Assembly (NCBI GenBank): GCA_001770175.1
Contig: MEQK01000164.1
Coordinates: 1-57,713 of the forward strand
DNA from: Bdellovibrionales bacterium RIFOXYD1_FULL_55_31
GTDB lineage: Bacteria; Bdellovibrionota; UBA1018
Length of the DNA: 57,713 bases
Direction: 5' to 3'
The notes below the pieces were generated by a model. The model did not search any database, was not told the DNA's origin, and worked only from the letters and a program-made list of their open reading frames with translations. The translations under genes were made by a program, and so were the position numbers. Below are positions 26,092-34,701 of the stretch, in pieces. Every line of letters starts with the position of its first letter. The first letter of the stretch is position 1.

Positions 26092-27162
26092 ATGCACCCA
26101 GCGATTCTCTCGGTGATCATCCAACTCTCATTCGCATGGGCGGCATCCCCATTGCCTTCGCACACAGCAGTTCCTGACTTGACTAGCCCTGTTGTCGCCG
26201 CAAGCCCCAGACCGGCGCCGCAAACGACGAGGCGGCCGCTCCAGGAGGCCCTTGCTGAATCGTATGCTTGTCTCATGGCCCAGGCCGATGGAACTCCGGT
26301 CGATTCGCGGCTCCTACGGTTCTCGACCGTCATTAAGAAATTTGGAGACCTGCGAAAAGACCTCTGTGAGCCCCTGACAATGGATCGTGTCTGCAAGAAA
26401 GCCGCGGCCGAATGCCGGTTATTGGGAAATGAAACCTGTTGGGCGTTAAATCAGCGCGCGCAAAGCGCACGGATGGAGTCAGTTTCACATCGCAAACTCG
26501 TACTGGAGAATACGTTCAGTTTTTTTGATTCGACTCAAAAGAACTCCGATTTTCTGAAAACCTGCTGCGGACACAACCCTGACTGCCAATCGAAGATTCT
26601 GAAGCTCGAGCTGGTCTTTGTACAGGGGCTTCCGAAGGACCAGCAGTACGCCTATTACTTCACCACTACCGACGGCAATGGCGAATTCACAAAACATCGG
26701 ATTGAACTGTCCGAGGCCATTCTTTTGAACTCCTTAAGCGCCGCCAACATCGAACGGGTTTTATTGCATGAGCTTGGGCATGCTTGCGATATCTCGCGCC
26801 ATGCCGGGCACAAATACATGACGAAAAAATTCAAAGGCTGCGCTTCTGACGAAGAATTTCGTAATCTTGAAACTTACTTTTCAAAAGAAGTCGCCAAGTG
26901 CATCCGTGATGATCTCGCTCGACCGATGGCGGCGTTCGAAAAGGCCTCTGGCCAGCGAGTCTGTCTGGCTGATTGGCTTCACGAAGCTTTCGCCGAAGCT
27001 TTCCAGTATCAGAATGCAAAAGATATTCAGAGTTTCAGCTGGGATTGTTCGGCTACGCCGCCCGATCTGATGCATCCCCCACCCGCTGTTCCTATGAATT
27101 GTATGTTGAAGCACGATCCGAAATTACGACGAAATTTATGTGGAGAACCAGGGGCTAAATAA
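26092..27162 (+). CDS. secreted HExxH protein (predicted metallopeptidase)
   Basis: A 356-residue exported protein. It starts with a short signal peptide (ILSVIIQLSFAWAA) then a Pro-rich linker. HELGHACDISRHAGH near residue 225 holds an HExxH zinc motif with two further His. Eight or more cysteines in the mature chain (CKKAAAEC, ETCWAL, TCCGHNPDC, CASD, CIRDD, CLADW, CSATPP) fit a disulfide-bonded periplasmic or secreted domain. WLHEAFAEAFQY may supply a third ligand. The frame opens at TTG 26035, but ATG 26092 starts the signal peptide. The 158-base gap before it shows no clear promoter. No peptidase family recognised. Confidence 0.68.
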   Translation: MHPAILSVIIQLSFAWAASPLPSHTAVPDLTSPVVAASPRPAPQTTRRPLQEALAESYACLMAQADGTPVDSRLLRFSTVIKKFGDLRKDLCEPLTMDRVCKKAAAECRLLGNETCWALNQRAQSARMESVSHRKLVLENTFSFFDSTQKNSDFLKTCCGHNPDCQSKILKLELVFVQGLPKDQQYAYYFTTTDGNGEFTKHRIELSEAILLNSLSAANIERVLLHELGHACDISRHAGHKYMTKKFKGCASDEEFRNLETYFSKEVAKCIRDDLARPMAAFEKASGQRVCLADWLHEAFAEAFQYQNAKDIQSFSWDCSATPPDLMHPPPAVPMNCMLKHDPKLRRNLCGEPGAK

Positions 27163-27177
27163 AAATTTTCCTCTCTT

Positions 27178-27840
27178 CTAGGGGACCTGTCGGCAATGAA
27201 TCGTGAAAAGAAGGTCCCGGTAGGCTCCCACTAAATAGCTGGACCACCCCAAAGGATCGTCGGTCGTCTGATAAAGCGCCCGGCCATCGGTATAATCGCC
27301 TGAGACCCCATCATGGGCATGCCACTGAATGAAATTCGCATCAGTCTTATTGCTCGCGCCCCAGGCACCCGTCAGCCTGAGCCAATAAGTCTTGTTGAAG
27401 TCTAAGGTGACGTAACCAGTAAAATTGAAACGATAAGCACCTGGAGTGCTGATGTTGGCGGGTCTCAGATTTCCCGAGGCTGCTCCGGTCGCGGAGGTCA
27501 CAACCGTACCGTTCGGTTTTCCCGGTTCGTCGCCCTCAATAGTCAGGGTGACAGGAACGTCATCAGGGACAGTGCCTGATTTCGAAAGGACCAAAGAAAC
27601 ACCGCTTACGTCGGCGCTCGCAGGCAGCTTGAAAGATTGCGCGAGGGAACTTCCTTTGTAGTCCGTAAAAACGATTGGCATTTCCGATTTCGTCGTCTCG
27701 GTCGTAAAAGTCAAGGCGACGCACTCATTTGAGGTCTCGGCTTGACTGCCGCACCCAGAAATTATGACTCCAAAAATAACGAGATAATGCGGTATGCGAG
27801 ACCCAAGGCCTCTGACATCGGACGGCATATTGCAAGTCAT
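27178..27840 (-). CDS. predicted lipoprotein with beta-sandwich character
   Basis: A 220-residue exported protein with signal peptide and lipobox VIISGC|G near residue 30. The mature domain (SLAQSFKLPASADVSGVSLVL, GAYRFNFTGYVTLDF, TYWLRLTG) resembles the choice-of-anchor and DUF-type sandwiches that hold carbohydrate or adhesion roles, but I cannot name the family. A Cys pair (NECVAL and IHCRQ) links the two ends. ATG 27840 is chosen; ATG 27828 fits equally well, and GTG 27858 is open. It converges on the HExxH gene with 15 bases between. Confidence 0.62.
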   Translation of the reverse strand: MTCNMPSDVRGLGSRIPHYLVIFGVIISGCGSQAETSNECVALTFTTETTKSEMPIVFTDYKGSSLAQSFKLPASADVSGVSLVLSKSGTVPDDVPVTLTIEGDEPGKPNGTVVTSATGAASGNLRPANISTPGAYRFNFTGYVTLDFNKTYWLRLTGAWGASNKTDANFIQWHAHDGVSGDYTDGRALYQTTDDPLGWSSYLVGAYRDLLFTIHCRQVP

Positions 27841-27979
27841 TCTCGAACAATAAACCAAAGGCTCCGATTTTGACTATTTATTTTGGGTGGGTGCTTTACA
27901 AAATGGCCGATTGCGTTGACGATGTGCCGAAAGAGACGGCTGTGATGGAGCCGTGGGTGTTAAAACCCGAAGGGGGATT

Positions 27980-28672
27980 ATGAAGTCAGGGACAAAGGCG
28001 CAGGCGGTCCGCGCCGCGTTCGTCGCATCAGTGGTGTTATCGGTTTTTGCGTTCGGCCTGAGCCATGGGGCCCGTGCGGAATTCACGCCCGTATCTTCTG
28101 ATTCGGTTGATCCGGTGCTTCTCGGGAAATTTCGAAATACAAATTACTACGTCGTCATGGAACTCGATTATCTTCACCATCCTCTGGATACCTTTGTGCG
28201 GGACATGCGCGGGCAAACCCTTGCGATCGTCAGCACGCCATTCAAACAGGCCATGGACATTGAAGGAACGGGCAAACTGATAGCGGGCGACGTCCTCAAT
28301 TATGCGGGCCGTGTGAATAAGGAAATCCGGTATAAAATAACGAAGAATGAGTTCGGCGACGGCGTCGGAACTTGCGCACTCGTTCCCTTTCACACCATTG
28401 CGGTCGACCCGAAGACGATTCCACTCGGCTCCGTGGTCCAGATCGCTGAAACCATCGGAATGGTTCTCCCGGACGGATCGATTCATGACGGGATTTGGAG
28501 AGCGGAAGACGTCGGCGGTGCGATTAAAGGCGATCGAATCGATCTTTTCATCGGCGCCCGTACTAACGCGAAAACGCTGGTCCGCGCGGGAATCACGCAT
28601 CTGAAGCCGCTGACCATTCGGCTGCTTGAGACCCCCACTGAATCCTGCGTGAGCCGAGCACCGGAGATCTGA
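27980..28672 (+). CDS. exported 3D-domain protein
   Basis: A 230-residue protein with a signal peptide (AAFVASVVLSVFAFGLSHGARA). Its second half is a 3D domain, the double-psi barrel named for three aspartates: IAVDPKTIPLGSVVQI, DGIWRAEDVGGAIKGDRIDLFIG. This fold is the catalytic core of MltA and Rpf2/YuiC-type lytic transglycosylases, so peptidoglycan cleavage in the periplasm is likely. ATG 27980 follows GAAGGGGG. GNAT starts 6 bases after it ends. The 139-base upstream gap, shared with a divergent gene, has a TTGACG but no good -10. Confidence 0.8.
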   Translation: MKSGTKAQAVRAAFVASVVLSVFAFGLSHGARAEFTPVSSDSVDPVLLGKFRNTNYYVVMELDYLHHPLDTFVRDMRGQTLAIVSTPFKQAMDIEGTGKLIAGDVLNYAGRVNKEIRYKITKNEFGDGVGTCALVPFHTIAVDPKTIPLGSVVQIAETIGMVLPDGSIHDGIWRAEDVGGAIKGDRIDLFIGARTNAKTLVRAGITHLKPLTIRLLETPTESCVSRAPEI

Positions 28673-28678
28673 CCGGGC

Positions 28679-29314
28679 ATGCCAGAAGCGCTGATCAGGC
28701 GTGCCCTTCCCGAAGACTGGTCAAAAATCCGTGAGATCTGTTGTAAGACCGCGCAGGCAGGAGCCGAGATCGCGCGTGAACGCTGGCCGTTTTTTGCCGA
28801 ACTCTGGGTCGGCCCCTATCAGAGACTTTTGCCTGAGTGGTGCTATGTCGCCGAATCCCCGGACGGCGAAGTCGTTGCTTACCTGACGGGTTGCCCGGAG
28901 TCGCGAAAATTCGCGGCTGCGAGAGCGATCTTTCACAGCATCCCGCTCTTCGTAAAAATCCTCACCCGGCGATATGACTGGAACGGCGATGTTAGCCGCT
29001 TCGTCCGCCGCACTTTGCGACTCGCACGGGATCCTGAACGATCCTTTTCAAGACGAGCACGCCGGCTTGTCCAAGGAAACTATCCTGCTCACCTGCACGT
29101 GAACGCCGAAGCTTCTTACCGAGGGGCGGGCATCGGTCAAAAACTCGTCGAACGCTTTATCATCGATCTGAAGGAACGAGGTTTTTCATCCGGCACTCAC
29201 ATCATTTGCGGCTCCGGACCCGTGAAATTCTATCAAAGAACGGGCTTCGAAACCCTCGAGCGGCTCGAGTTTCTGCCCGGCGTTCCCATTTACCTCATGG
29301 GTCGCCGGGCGTAG
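28679..29314 (+). CDS. GNAT family N-acetyltransferase
   Basis: A 211-residue acetyltransferase. The acetyl-CoA loop is at YRGAGIGQKLVE (motif A, R/Q-x-x-G-x-G), followed by the GHT/FYQRTGFE segment that closes the fold. A helical insert at about residues 85-125 (FVKILTRRYDWNGDVSRF) is not standard. Acceptor substrate is unknown. It follows the 3D-domain gene by six bases and is probably co-transcribed. Confidence 0.82.
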   Translation: MPEALIRRALPEDWSKIREICCKTAQAGAEIARERWPFFAELWVGPYQRLLPEWCYVAESPDGEVVAYLTGCPESRKFAAARAIFHSIPLFVKILTRRYDWNGDVSRFVRRTLRLARDPERSFSRRARRLVQGNYPAHLHVNAEASYRGAGIGQKLVERFIIDLKERGFSSGTHIICGSGPVKFYQRTGFETLERLEFLPGVPIYLMGRRA

Positions 29315-29343
29315 AAAAAGCGATCTTACGTTGGGAAAGCTCT

Positions 29344-29646
29344 CTAAGCAGCGCGATCATGCCGATCGATCGAACTCGTTCCTGTAACCGAGCGGGTCCT
29401 TCTGCGTCCAAAAAACGCATGATAGAGGAACAAAACGACAATGGCACCGATCGTCGCTGAAATAAAACCTGCTCCCTCGCCCGGCTGATACCAACCGAGC
29501 GCCTGCCCTAGCCAGCCGGCAAGAACAGCGCCGACGATCCCGAGAAGCGTGGTCCCGAGAAGACCGAGGGCATCACGTCCGGGCATAATCGCACGGGCGA
29601 TCAAGCCAACGACAAATCCGAAAAGGATCCATCCCAAAATACTCAT
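29344..29646 (-). CDS. GlsB/YeaQ/YmgE family small membrane protein
   Basis: A 100-residue protein with three membrane segments (GWILFGFVVGLIARAIMPG, LLGTTLLGIVGAVLAGWLG, FISATIGAIVVLFLYH). The opening and the MPGRDALG loop are diagnostic for the transglycosylase-associated/stress family GlsB. Its role is poorly known; expression rises under envelope stress in relatives. ATG 29646 has AGGAGA six bases upstream; the open frame to 29817 overlaps the next gene and is a shadow. A 20-residue charged tail follows the last segment. Confidence 0.87.
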   Translation of the reverse strand: MSILGWILFGFVVGLIARAIMPGRDALGLLGTTLLGIVGAVLAGWLGQALGWYQPGEGAGFISATIGAIVVLFLYHAFFGRRRTRSVTGTSSIDRHDRAA

Positions 29647-29699
29647 AAATAGTCTCCTATCGAGCGGAGGCGGTGCAATGGACGGGCCGATTTGAACTT

Positions 29700-30626
29700 T
29701 CAAAATAGCCGGCAGCGCCGGCTCAGAAACTGTGTTGTGAGTTGTTCGGCTGTTTGAGTAAGAGCGGCGAGGGTTCTTCCTGAAAATGCTTCGAGTCTCT
29801 TTCGTGAGTTTTCGCACGCGACTTGATTTAAATCGTCATACTCATCCAGAAGGGCGATCGGGTATGGAGCGTTGCCGGTCGAAGAAAACAGTTTAGGAGT
29901 GCTGGCCGATAGACTGGGAAATAGTGCTGTTTCCTTGCCGAGCCTGCGTGTAAGTTCGTGATGCCACTTACCGACACGATAGAAGTCACGGCGGATTTTC
30001 TGTTTTTCGATCACGCGTTGCTGTCCATTGGCTTTGTTGGCGAGGTATGTCCAGCAACGCTGTTGTGAACTGCCCAGAACGGAGGCGAGCTCCATGCTGA
30101 CACTGCATTCTGCCGCCACAGCTTCGATTTCCCCCCCCTCACCTTCAATGGCCGCCCAGACGTAGCGTCCCGGGGTCAGGCCAGGATCGTAAGGGTCCCA
30201 AGCCGGACGTGCTGTCGCGTGGATCAGTTCGTGAGCGAGATCCAGAATCGTATCATTCAACGACTGTCCGGGCCGCAGATAAACGATCACCTCACGTCGG
30301 CGACTTTCCTGTCCTGTTTTTGGATCAAGCTGCCGGGTCAGAACTGCATCGGTCCTCGATGTTTCGCCCCAGCGGAGAAACTCGATGAGTTTTTCCGCCA
30401 GCTCCGGGCTATCCGTTTTTAGAGGCGGGGAACTCGGAGCACTGAAGTTCCATGCTTGTTGAGCCCGCTTCAGTAACGCTCTTCCGGACGGAACCGTTTG
30501 CAGGTACCCGATGGCTTTTCGGAGCACAGTTTTATCGGCTGAGTCTGGCCGATCACCCGAGGCAATCTGGGGCAACGAGTAGAGCGGAAGCAGAATCAGA
30601 ATGAAGGCGAGCAGGAGCCGAGCCAT
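29700..30626 (-). CDS. secreted HExxH protein (predicted metallopeptidase)
   Basis: A 308-residue exported protein. Residues 1-22 form a signal peptide (LLLAFILILLPLYSL). AHELIHATA near residue 130 is an HExxH motif, and EGGEIEAVAAECS about 35 residues on offers a Glu as the third metal ligand. There are only three cysteines outside the signal peptide. No family recognised; the short region before the motif (VIVYLRPGQSLNDTILDL) is the usual strand-helix of a zincin. It is separated from GlsB by 53 bases on the same strand. Confidence 0.7.
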   Translation of the reverse strand: MARLLLAFILILLPLYSLPQIASGDRPDSADKTVLRKAIGYLQTVPSGRALLKRAQQAWNFSAPSSPPLKTDSPELAEKLIEFLRWGETSRTDAVLTRQLDPKTGQESRRREVIVYLRPGQSLNDTILDLAHELIHATARPAWDPYDPGLTPGRYVWAAIEGEGGEIEAVAAECSVSMELASVLGSSQQRCWTYLANKANGQQRVIEKQKIRRDFYRVGKWHHELTRRLGKETALFPSLSASTPKLFSSTGNAPYPIALLDEYDDLNQVACENSRKRLEAFSGRTLAALTQTAEQLTTQFLSRRCRLF

Positions 30627-30880
30627 AACTTTTTATCGGTTTTTGGCTCAAATAGTTTACCTAAATACTTTGGTCGGTCACCTGTCTAAACCTTCGACAT
30701 ATTTCGTCATAAAGGGCGAAACTGGAGCAAGAGACGCTCGGCACAACATGTTGTAATAATGTGCAATTTTAATGTGCTATCACGCTTCGAGCGGGCACAG
30801 CGCTTGCTTAGAACGGCCGCGAGCAGACGTCCCCCAGGCTTGTTTCGGGGGATTAAGTGGAAGTGGAAAAGGCGGTTATT

Positions 30881-31996
30881 ATGCGTCGCTCCTTCGGCCC
30901 GTGGGCCCCGTGGTTTGTTACATTTTCAGTCTCGTCTATCATGTTCAGCCTGAGCAGCTTGACCGTGTACGCGTATGTTGCACCTTTCATTAAGAACTGG
31001 GGTTTGAGCAACGCACAACGCAAGTCACACATCAGTGCCGTCGATGCTTGGAAGATCGAAGAAGGTAGCCGGGATGTGATCGTCGCGGTCATCGACACGG
31101 GGATTGATCCGACGCATAAAGCGCTCGTCAGGAATTTGTGGCGCCAACCGAACTCCAAAAATTCAAACGTGTTTGGCTGGAACTTTGTCACGGATCACCC
31201 GAACCCCGTCGATGACCATGGTCACGGGACTCATGTCGCCGGCATCATCGGCGCGGTCGGCGATCCTGAATCCGGTGTCAGCGGAGTGGCTCACAATGTC
31301 TCAATCATGGCCGTCAAATATTATTGGGAAGCCAATTCCGGGAAAGTGAATCTCGCCAATACGGTGAAAGCGATCAATTACGCGGTTGATCATGGCGCGA
31401 AGATCATTAATTACAGCGGCGGCGGCCCGGAGTTTTCAGAAGACGAGTATCTCGCGATCAAACGCGCCGAAGCACACGGCGTGCTCGTTGTCGCGGCGGC
31501 CGGAAATGAACATCAGAATTCCGACGTTCCGGAGAATTATTACTACCCAGCCGCTTACCAGCTCAGCAACATCATTTCGGTCGCGGCAACTGACATGAAC
31601 AATATGCTCCTCGCCTCCTCGAACTGGGGAAGCAAGGTCGACGTGGCCGCACCGGGCGAGAACATCTATAGCACTTTGCCGCAGAACCGTTATGGGATGA
31701 TGACCGGCACCTCGCAGGCAACGGCTTTCGTGAGCGGCGTCGCCGCGCTCCTTCTTTCAAAGGATCCGAAGCTGAAGCCGTTTCAAATCCGGGAGATCAT
31801 CAAAAAGTCTGTCGACCGGTTCGCGCATTTGCAGAACAAAACCGCTACCGGCGGCCGCGTGAATGCCTACTCAGCACTTCTCGCCCTCAAAGATCGCGGA
31901 AGGCTTGTCACGAATCCCGGGAAGTCGGACTTGGTGGCGCGAAGGCCGGTTTCTTTGCTGAGGTCCTTGATTGAATCGCCGGGTTTCGCCCAGTAA
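30881..31996 (+). CDS. S8 subtilisin-like serine protease
   Basis: A 371-residue exported or membrane-anchored protease. The triad is complete: Asp72 in VIDTGID, His115 in GHGTHVAG, Ser278 in GTSQATAF; the oxyanion Asn is in AAAGNE. The Ser motif is GTSQA rather than the usual GTSMA. A hydrophobic segment at residues 11-35 acts as signal or anchor; only about 70 residues precede the Asp, so any propeptide is short. The C-terminal 40 residues are basic. ATG 30881 has AAAAGG eight bases upstream; GTG 30857 is in frame. Nearby HExxH genes make a protease-rich region. Confidence 0.87.
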   Translation: MRRSFGPWAPWFVTFSVSSIMFSLSSLTVYAYVAPFIKNWGLSNAQRKSHISAVDAWKIEEGSRDVIVAVIDTGIDPTHKALVRNLWRQPNSKNSNVFGWNFVTDHPNPVDDHGHGTHVAGIIGAVGDPESGVSGVAHNVSIMAVKYYWEANSGKVNLANTVKAINYAVDHGAKIINYSGGGPEFSEDEYLAIKRAEAHGVLVVAAAGNEHQNSDVPENYYYPAAYQLSNIISVAATDMNNMLLASSNWGSKVDVAAPGENIYSTLPQNRYGMMTGTSQATAFVSGVAALLLSKDPKLKPFQIREIIKKSVDRFAHLQNKTATGGRVNAYSALLALKDRGRLVTNPGKSDLVARRPVSLLRSLIESPGFAQ

Positions 31997-32073
31997 GACC
32001 GGGTAGGTTTGGCTTTGTGCGAATCTGCGTGAGAGCTACTGACACGACGCCGCTTCCAGTCTAAGATACCAGC

Positions 32074-33804
32074 ATGAAAGGGCATCCTCTTCAACTCCGG
32101 CCCGACCGGCTCATCTTGTTGTCCTCGATTCTGATCGTGTTGGCTTTTCCACCTTGGGATCTGAGTTTCCTGATCTGGATCGCGCTGATCCCCTGGTTCA
32201 TGGTTTTGAATCGGGCAAATTCGTACCGGAACGCCTTTATTCAGGGTCTATGGCTGAGCTTCTTCATGACCTTGGGCGGGTTCTATTGGGTCGCGTCGGT
32301 TCTGCATGAATTCGGCAACGTTCCCCTTCCCCTCAGTGTTCTCGGGCTTCTCCTGTTCGGACTTGTGTGCCAGCCGCAGTTCCTGATCACCTCTCCCTTA
32401 TTCGTGTTTTTCAAGAGAACAGAGGGGAGCTGGATTCACACCGCTTTTCGCGGGGCTCTGTTTGCGCTGTTTCTCGGGCTCGTCTACGTGGCCTGTGACT
32501 GGGTTATTCCCAAGCTCTTCGTCGACACGCTCGGGCACTCTCTTTACCGCGCTCGAAATCTTCGGCAGATCGCTGATTTTGGCGGAGCGCACCTCCTGAC
32601 CTTTTTGGTGTTCCTCTGTAATTTTTCGCTTTGGAAACTCTTAACGGGCGCCCAACACTCTTGGAAAGGCGCTCTGCGAACAGAGGGTTCGGCGGTTGTG
32701 TTGACCGCCGCGCTTTGTCTGGCGAGCTGGTATTACGGACATGAACGCAACAAAGCACTCAGTGTGGCCCTTGCAAATCCCACGGGTCACCTTCAGGTCG
32801 CGGTTATCCAGGGGAATATCGGCGATTTTGACAAAATTGCCGCCGAACGGGGAATACGAGGGGCAGGCGAGAAAGTCATGAGCACTTTCTTCGATTTGTC
32901 GGAGGAAGCGCTCAATCTGACGCCAAAACCGGATGTGCTGATCTGGCCTGAAACGGCCTATCCCTCCACTTTTCGAACGCCGCAGACGACCGAGGAGTTC
33001 GCGCGCGACCGTCAGGTCGAGTCCTTTGTGCGGAAGCGTGGCATACCTCTCCTTTTTGGTGGGTACGACCATTCATTCAACAAGGACTACAATTCGTTTT
33101 TCTTTCTGACTCCACTCCCTCAGACCGGAGCCGGCACGCTCGCTTCCTTGGAACAGCACGAGCTCGACCTCCAGATCTATCACAAGAACATTCTGCTTCT
33201 TTTCGGAGAATATATTCCCGGCGCGGAACGGATCCGGTTTCTCCGCGATCTTTTCCCGCAGGTCGGAAATTTTGGTCGTGGAGAAGGACCGATCACCCTC
33301 AAGATACGTTCCCGTAATTCAAAACTCCAGACGGTGCTCGCGGGTCCCGTTATTTGCTACGAGGCGCTCTTTCCGAACTACGTGATCGAAGCCGCCCGGC
33401 GCGGGAGTCAGATGATCCTGAATATCACGAACGACTCCTGGTTCGGACCTTTCGGAGAACCGCAGCTTCACCTTGCCCTTGTCACCTTCAGGAGTATCGA
33501 AACGAGGCTTCCGCAACTCCGGGCAACGAATACGGGGATTTCAGCGCTCATCCTCCCTAATGGCGAAATCGCGCAACGCACATCGATCGGGCAGCCTGAA
33601 GTCATGAATGCCCGCGTGCCGATTATTTCGCCCGTCCCTACTGTGCTCAAAAAATGGGGTGATTGGTTCGGCTCGTTTGCGTTCTTTTGCGGGATCATCG
33701 GAACAGCCGGTTTAGGACTATCGGCCCGCTCCCGTGCGGCGTCGCAAAGTCAGAGATCAGCCGGTTCCGGCAAATCGCGACGTTTTAGCCACAAAAGATC
33801 CTGA
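32074..33804 (+). CDS. lnt: apolipoprotein N-acyltransferase
   Basis: A 576-residue inner-membrane enzyme that adds the third acyl chain to lipoproteins. Residues 1-225 hold about seven membrane segments. Residues 240-540 are the nitrilase-type domain: Glu in LIWPETAYP, the catalytic Cys in VICYEALFPN, and NDSWFG. The lysine of the triad is in the region between these. A helix near residue 545 returns to the membrane. Its C-terminal 35 residues are Ser/Arg-rich. The 3' end overlaps the adenosyltransferase gene on the other strand by 55 bases. It confirms a lipoprotein-bearing, Gram-negative envelope. Confidence 0.93.
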   Translation: MKGHPLQLRPDRLILLSSILIVLAFPPWDLSFLIWIALIPWFMVLNRANSYRNAFIQGLWLSFFMTLGGFYWVASVLHEFGNVPLPLSVLGLLLFGLVCQPQFLITSPLFVFFKRTEGSWIHTAFRGALFALFLGLVYVACDWVIPKLFVDTLGHSLYRARNLRQIADFGGAHLLTFLVFLCNFSLWKLLTGAQHSWKGALRTEGSAVVLTAALCLASWYYGHERNKALSVALANPTGHLQVAVIQGNIGDFDKIAAERGIRGAGEKVMSTFFDLSEEALNLTPKPDVLIWPETAYPSTFRTPQTTEEFARDRQVESFVRKRGIPLLFGGYDHSFNKDYNSFFFLTPLPQTGAGTLASLEQHELDLQIYHKNILLLFGEYIPGAERIRFLRDLFPQVGNFGRGEGPITLKIRSRNSKLQTVLAGPVICYEALFPNYVIEAARRGSQMILNITNDSWFGPFGEPQLHLALVTFRSIETRLPQLRATNTGISALILPNGEIAQRTSIGQPEVMNARVPIISPVPTVLKKWGDWFGSFAFFCGIIGTAGLGLSARSRAASQSQRSAGSGKSRRFSHKRS

Positions 33805-34355
33805 ACCTTTAACTCATGGTTTGCCAGTCGGGCGCACACAAAAAGGTAATCGCTGAGACGATTGGCATATTCGAGAACTTCCGGGCGCAACGGCGGCTCA
33901 CCAGGCACGTGATGAAGGGCGACGAGTTCACGTTCCGCTCGTCGGGCGACCGTTCGCGCGAGGTGAAAAAGAGCGGCTATCCGGGTCCCTCCGGGAATGA
34001 TGAAGTCGGAAATGGTCGAGAGCCACTGCTCCATCCTGTCGATCTCGCTTTCAAGCCGGAGAATAAATTTTCGCTCGATTCTCTCCAGCAGCTGTTCGCG
34101 TCCTCCATTCGAAGTCGCGAGTTCCGCTCCCAAGACCAAAAGTTCTCCTTGTATTCGAATTAACCGTTCCCGAAGATCGCGCAGCCGTTCCGTTGCAAGA
34201 TAGCCCTCTTCTGCAAGGGCGAGTCCCAGAACCGCGTTTAGTTCGTCGAAATCGCCGTAAGCACGGACTCGCGGACTGTCTTTGGCCACTCTGAAGCCGC
34301 CAATCAGGCCGGTCTCGCCCTGATCACCTTTTCGCGTATAGATCTTCAAACTCAA
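33750..34355 (-). CDS. PduO-type cob(I)alamin adenosyltransferase
   Basis: A 201-residue ATR that makes adenosylcobalamin from ATP and cob(I)alamin. The ATP loop TRKGDQGETGLIGG, the RVRAYGDFDELNAVLG segment near residue 30, and the trimer interface motif RTVARRAER near residue 145 are present. TTG 34355 is chosen since GGGGG lies just upstream and the protein then starts SLKIYTRKG as relatives do; ATG 34442 would add 29 residues that do not fit. The C terminus overlaps lnt on the opposite strand by 55 bases. Function links to a B12-dependent enzyme elsewhere; MetH uses methylcobalamin. Confidence 0.9.
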   Translation of the reverse strand: MSLKIYTRKGDQGETGLIGGFRVAKDSPRVRAYGDFDELNAVLGLALAEEGYLATERLRDLRERLIRIQGELLVLGAELATSNGGREQLLERIERKFILRLESEIDRMEQWLSTISDFIIPGGTRIAALFHLARTVARRAERELVALHHVPGEPPLRPEVLEYANRLSDYLFVCARLANHELKVQDLLWLKRRDLPEPADL

Positions 34356-34407
34356 TCCCCCGAAGGCGGCTGGCGCCCGTTTTTTTGAAACGATAATCAA
34401 AGTTTGC

Positions 34408-34436
34408 TTGACGCTCAAGCCTTCGGTAGATAAAAC
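34408..34436 (+). promoter_or_regulatory. promoter of tRNA-Gly
   Basis: TTGACG at 34408-34413, 17-base spacer, TAAAAC at 34431-34436. Predicted start near 34443, twelve bases before the tRNA. Confidence 0.62.
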
Positions 34437-34454
34437 AGGCACCTCATAGTGAGC

Positions 34455-34531
34455 GCGGGCTTAGCTCAGTTGGCTAGAGCGCCACGTTGCCAACGTGGAG
34501 GTCGAGGGTTCGAACCCCTTAGCCCGCTCCA
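34455..34531 (+). tRNA. tRNA-Gly (anticodon GCC)
   Basis: Cloverleaf drawn by eye: acceptor GCGGGCT pairs with AGCCCGC, D arm GCTC/GAGC, anticodon stem CCACG/CGTGG with loop TTGCCAA (GCC), T arm GAGGG/CCCTT with loop TTCGAAC. CCA is encoded at 34529-34531. Confidence 0.97.
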
Positions 34532-34622
34532 ATTTTCTGCCCCCTATCTCCTGTAAAAACATTGGTCAGTTTTGGACTTTGAACCTAAATCCGCAGATCT
34601 GGGCCCGTTCATGCCCCGGGTA

Positions 34623-34651
34623 TTTACAAGCACACTGTGTCTGATTATACT
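34623..34651 (+). promoter_or_regulatory. promoter of the beta-helix lipoprotein gene
   Basis: TTTACA at 34623-34628, 17-base spacer, TATACT at 34646-34651. A start near 34658 gives a 44-base leader holding AAGGAGG ahead of TTG 34702. A second TTGACA at 34658 has no matching -10. Confidence 0.6.
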
Positions 34652-34701
34652 TAATACTTGACAGCCCTGGTCTACTTTTAGTTCCAAGGAGGCCGGTTAT
34701 T

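Noticed and set aside
33750..33804. Frameshift at the lnt / adenosyltransferase overlap
   Set aside because: Both proteins keep family-typical ends; a 55-base tail-to-tail overlap explains the frames.
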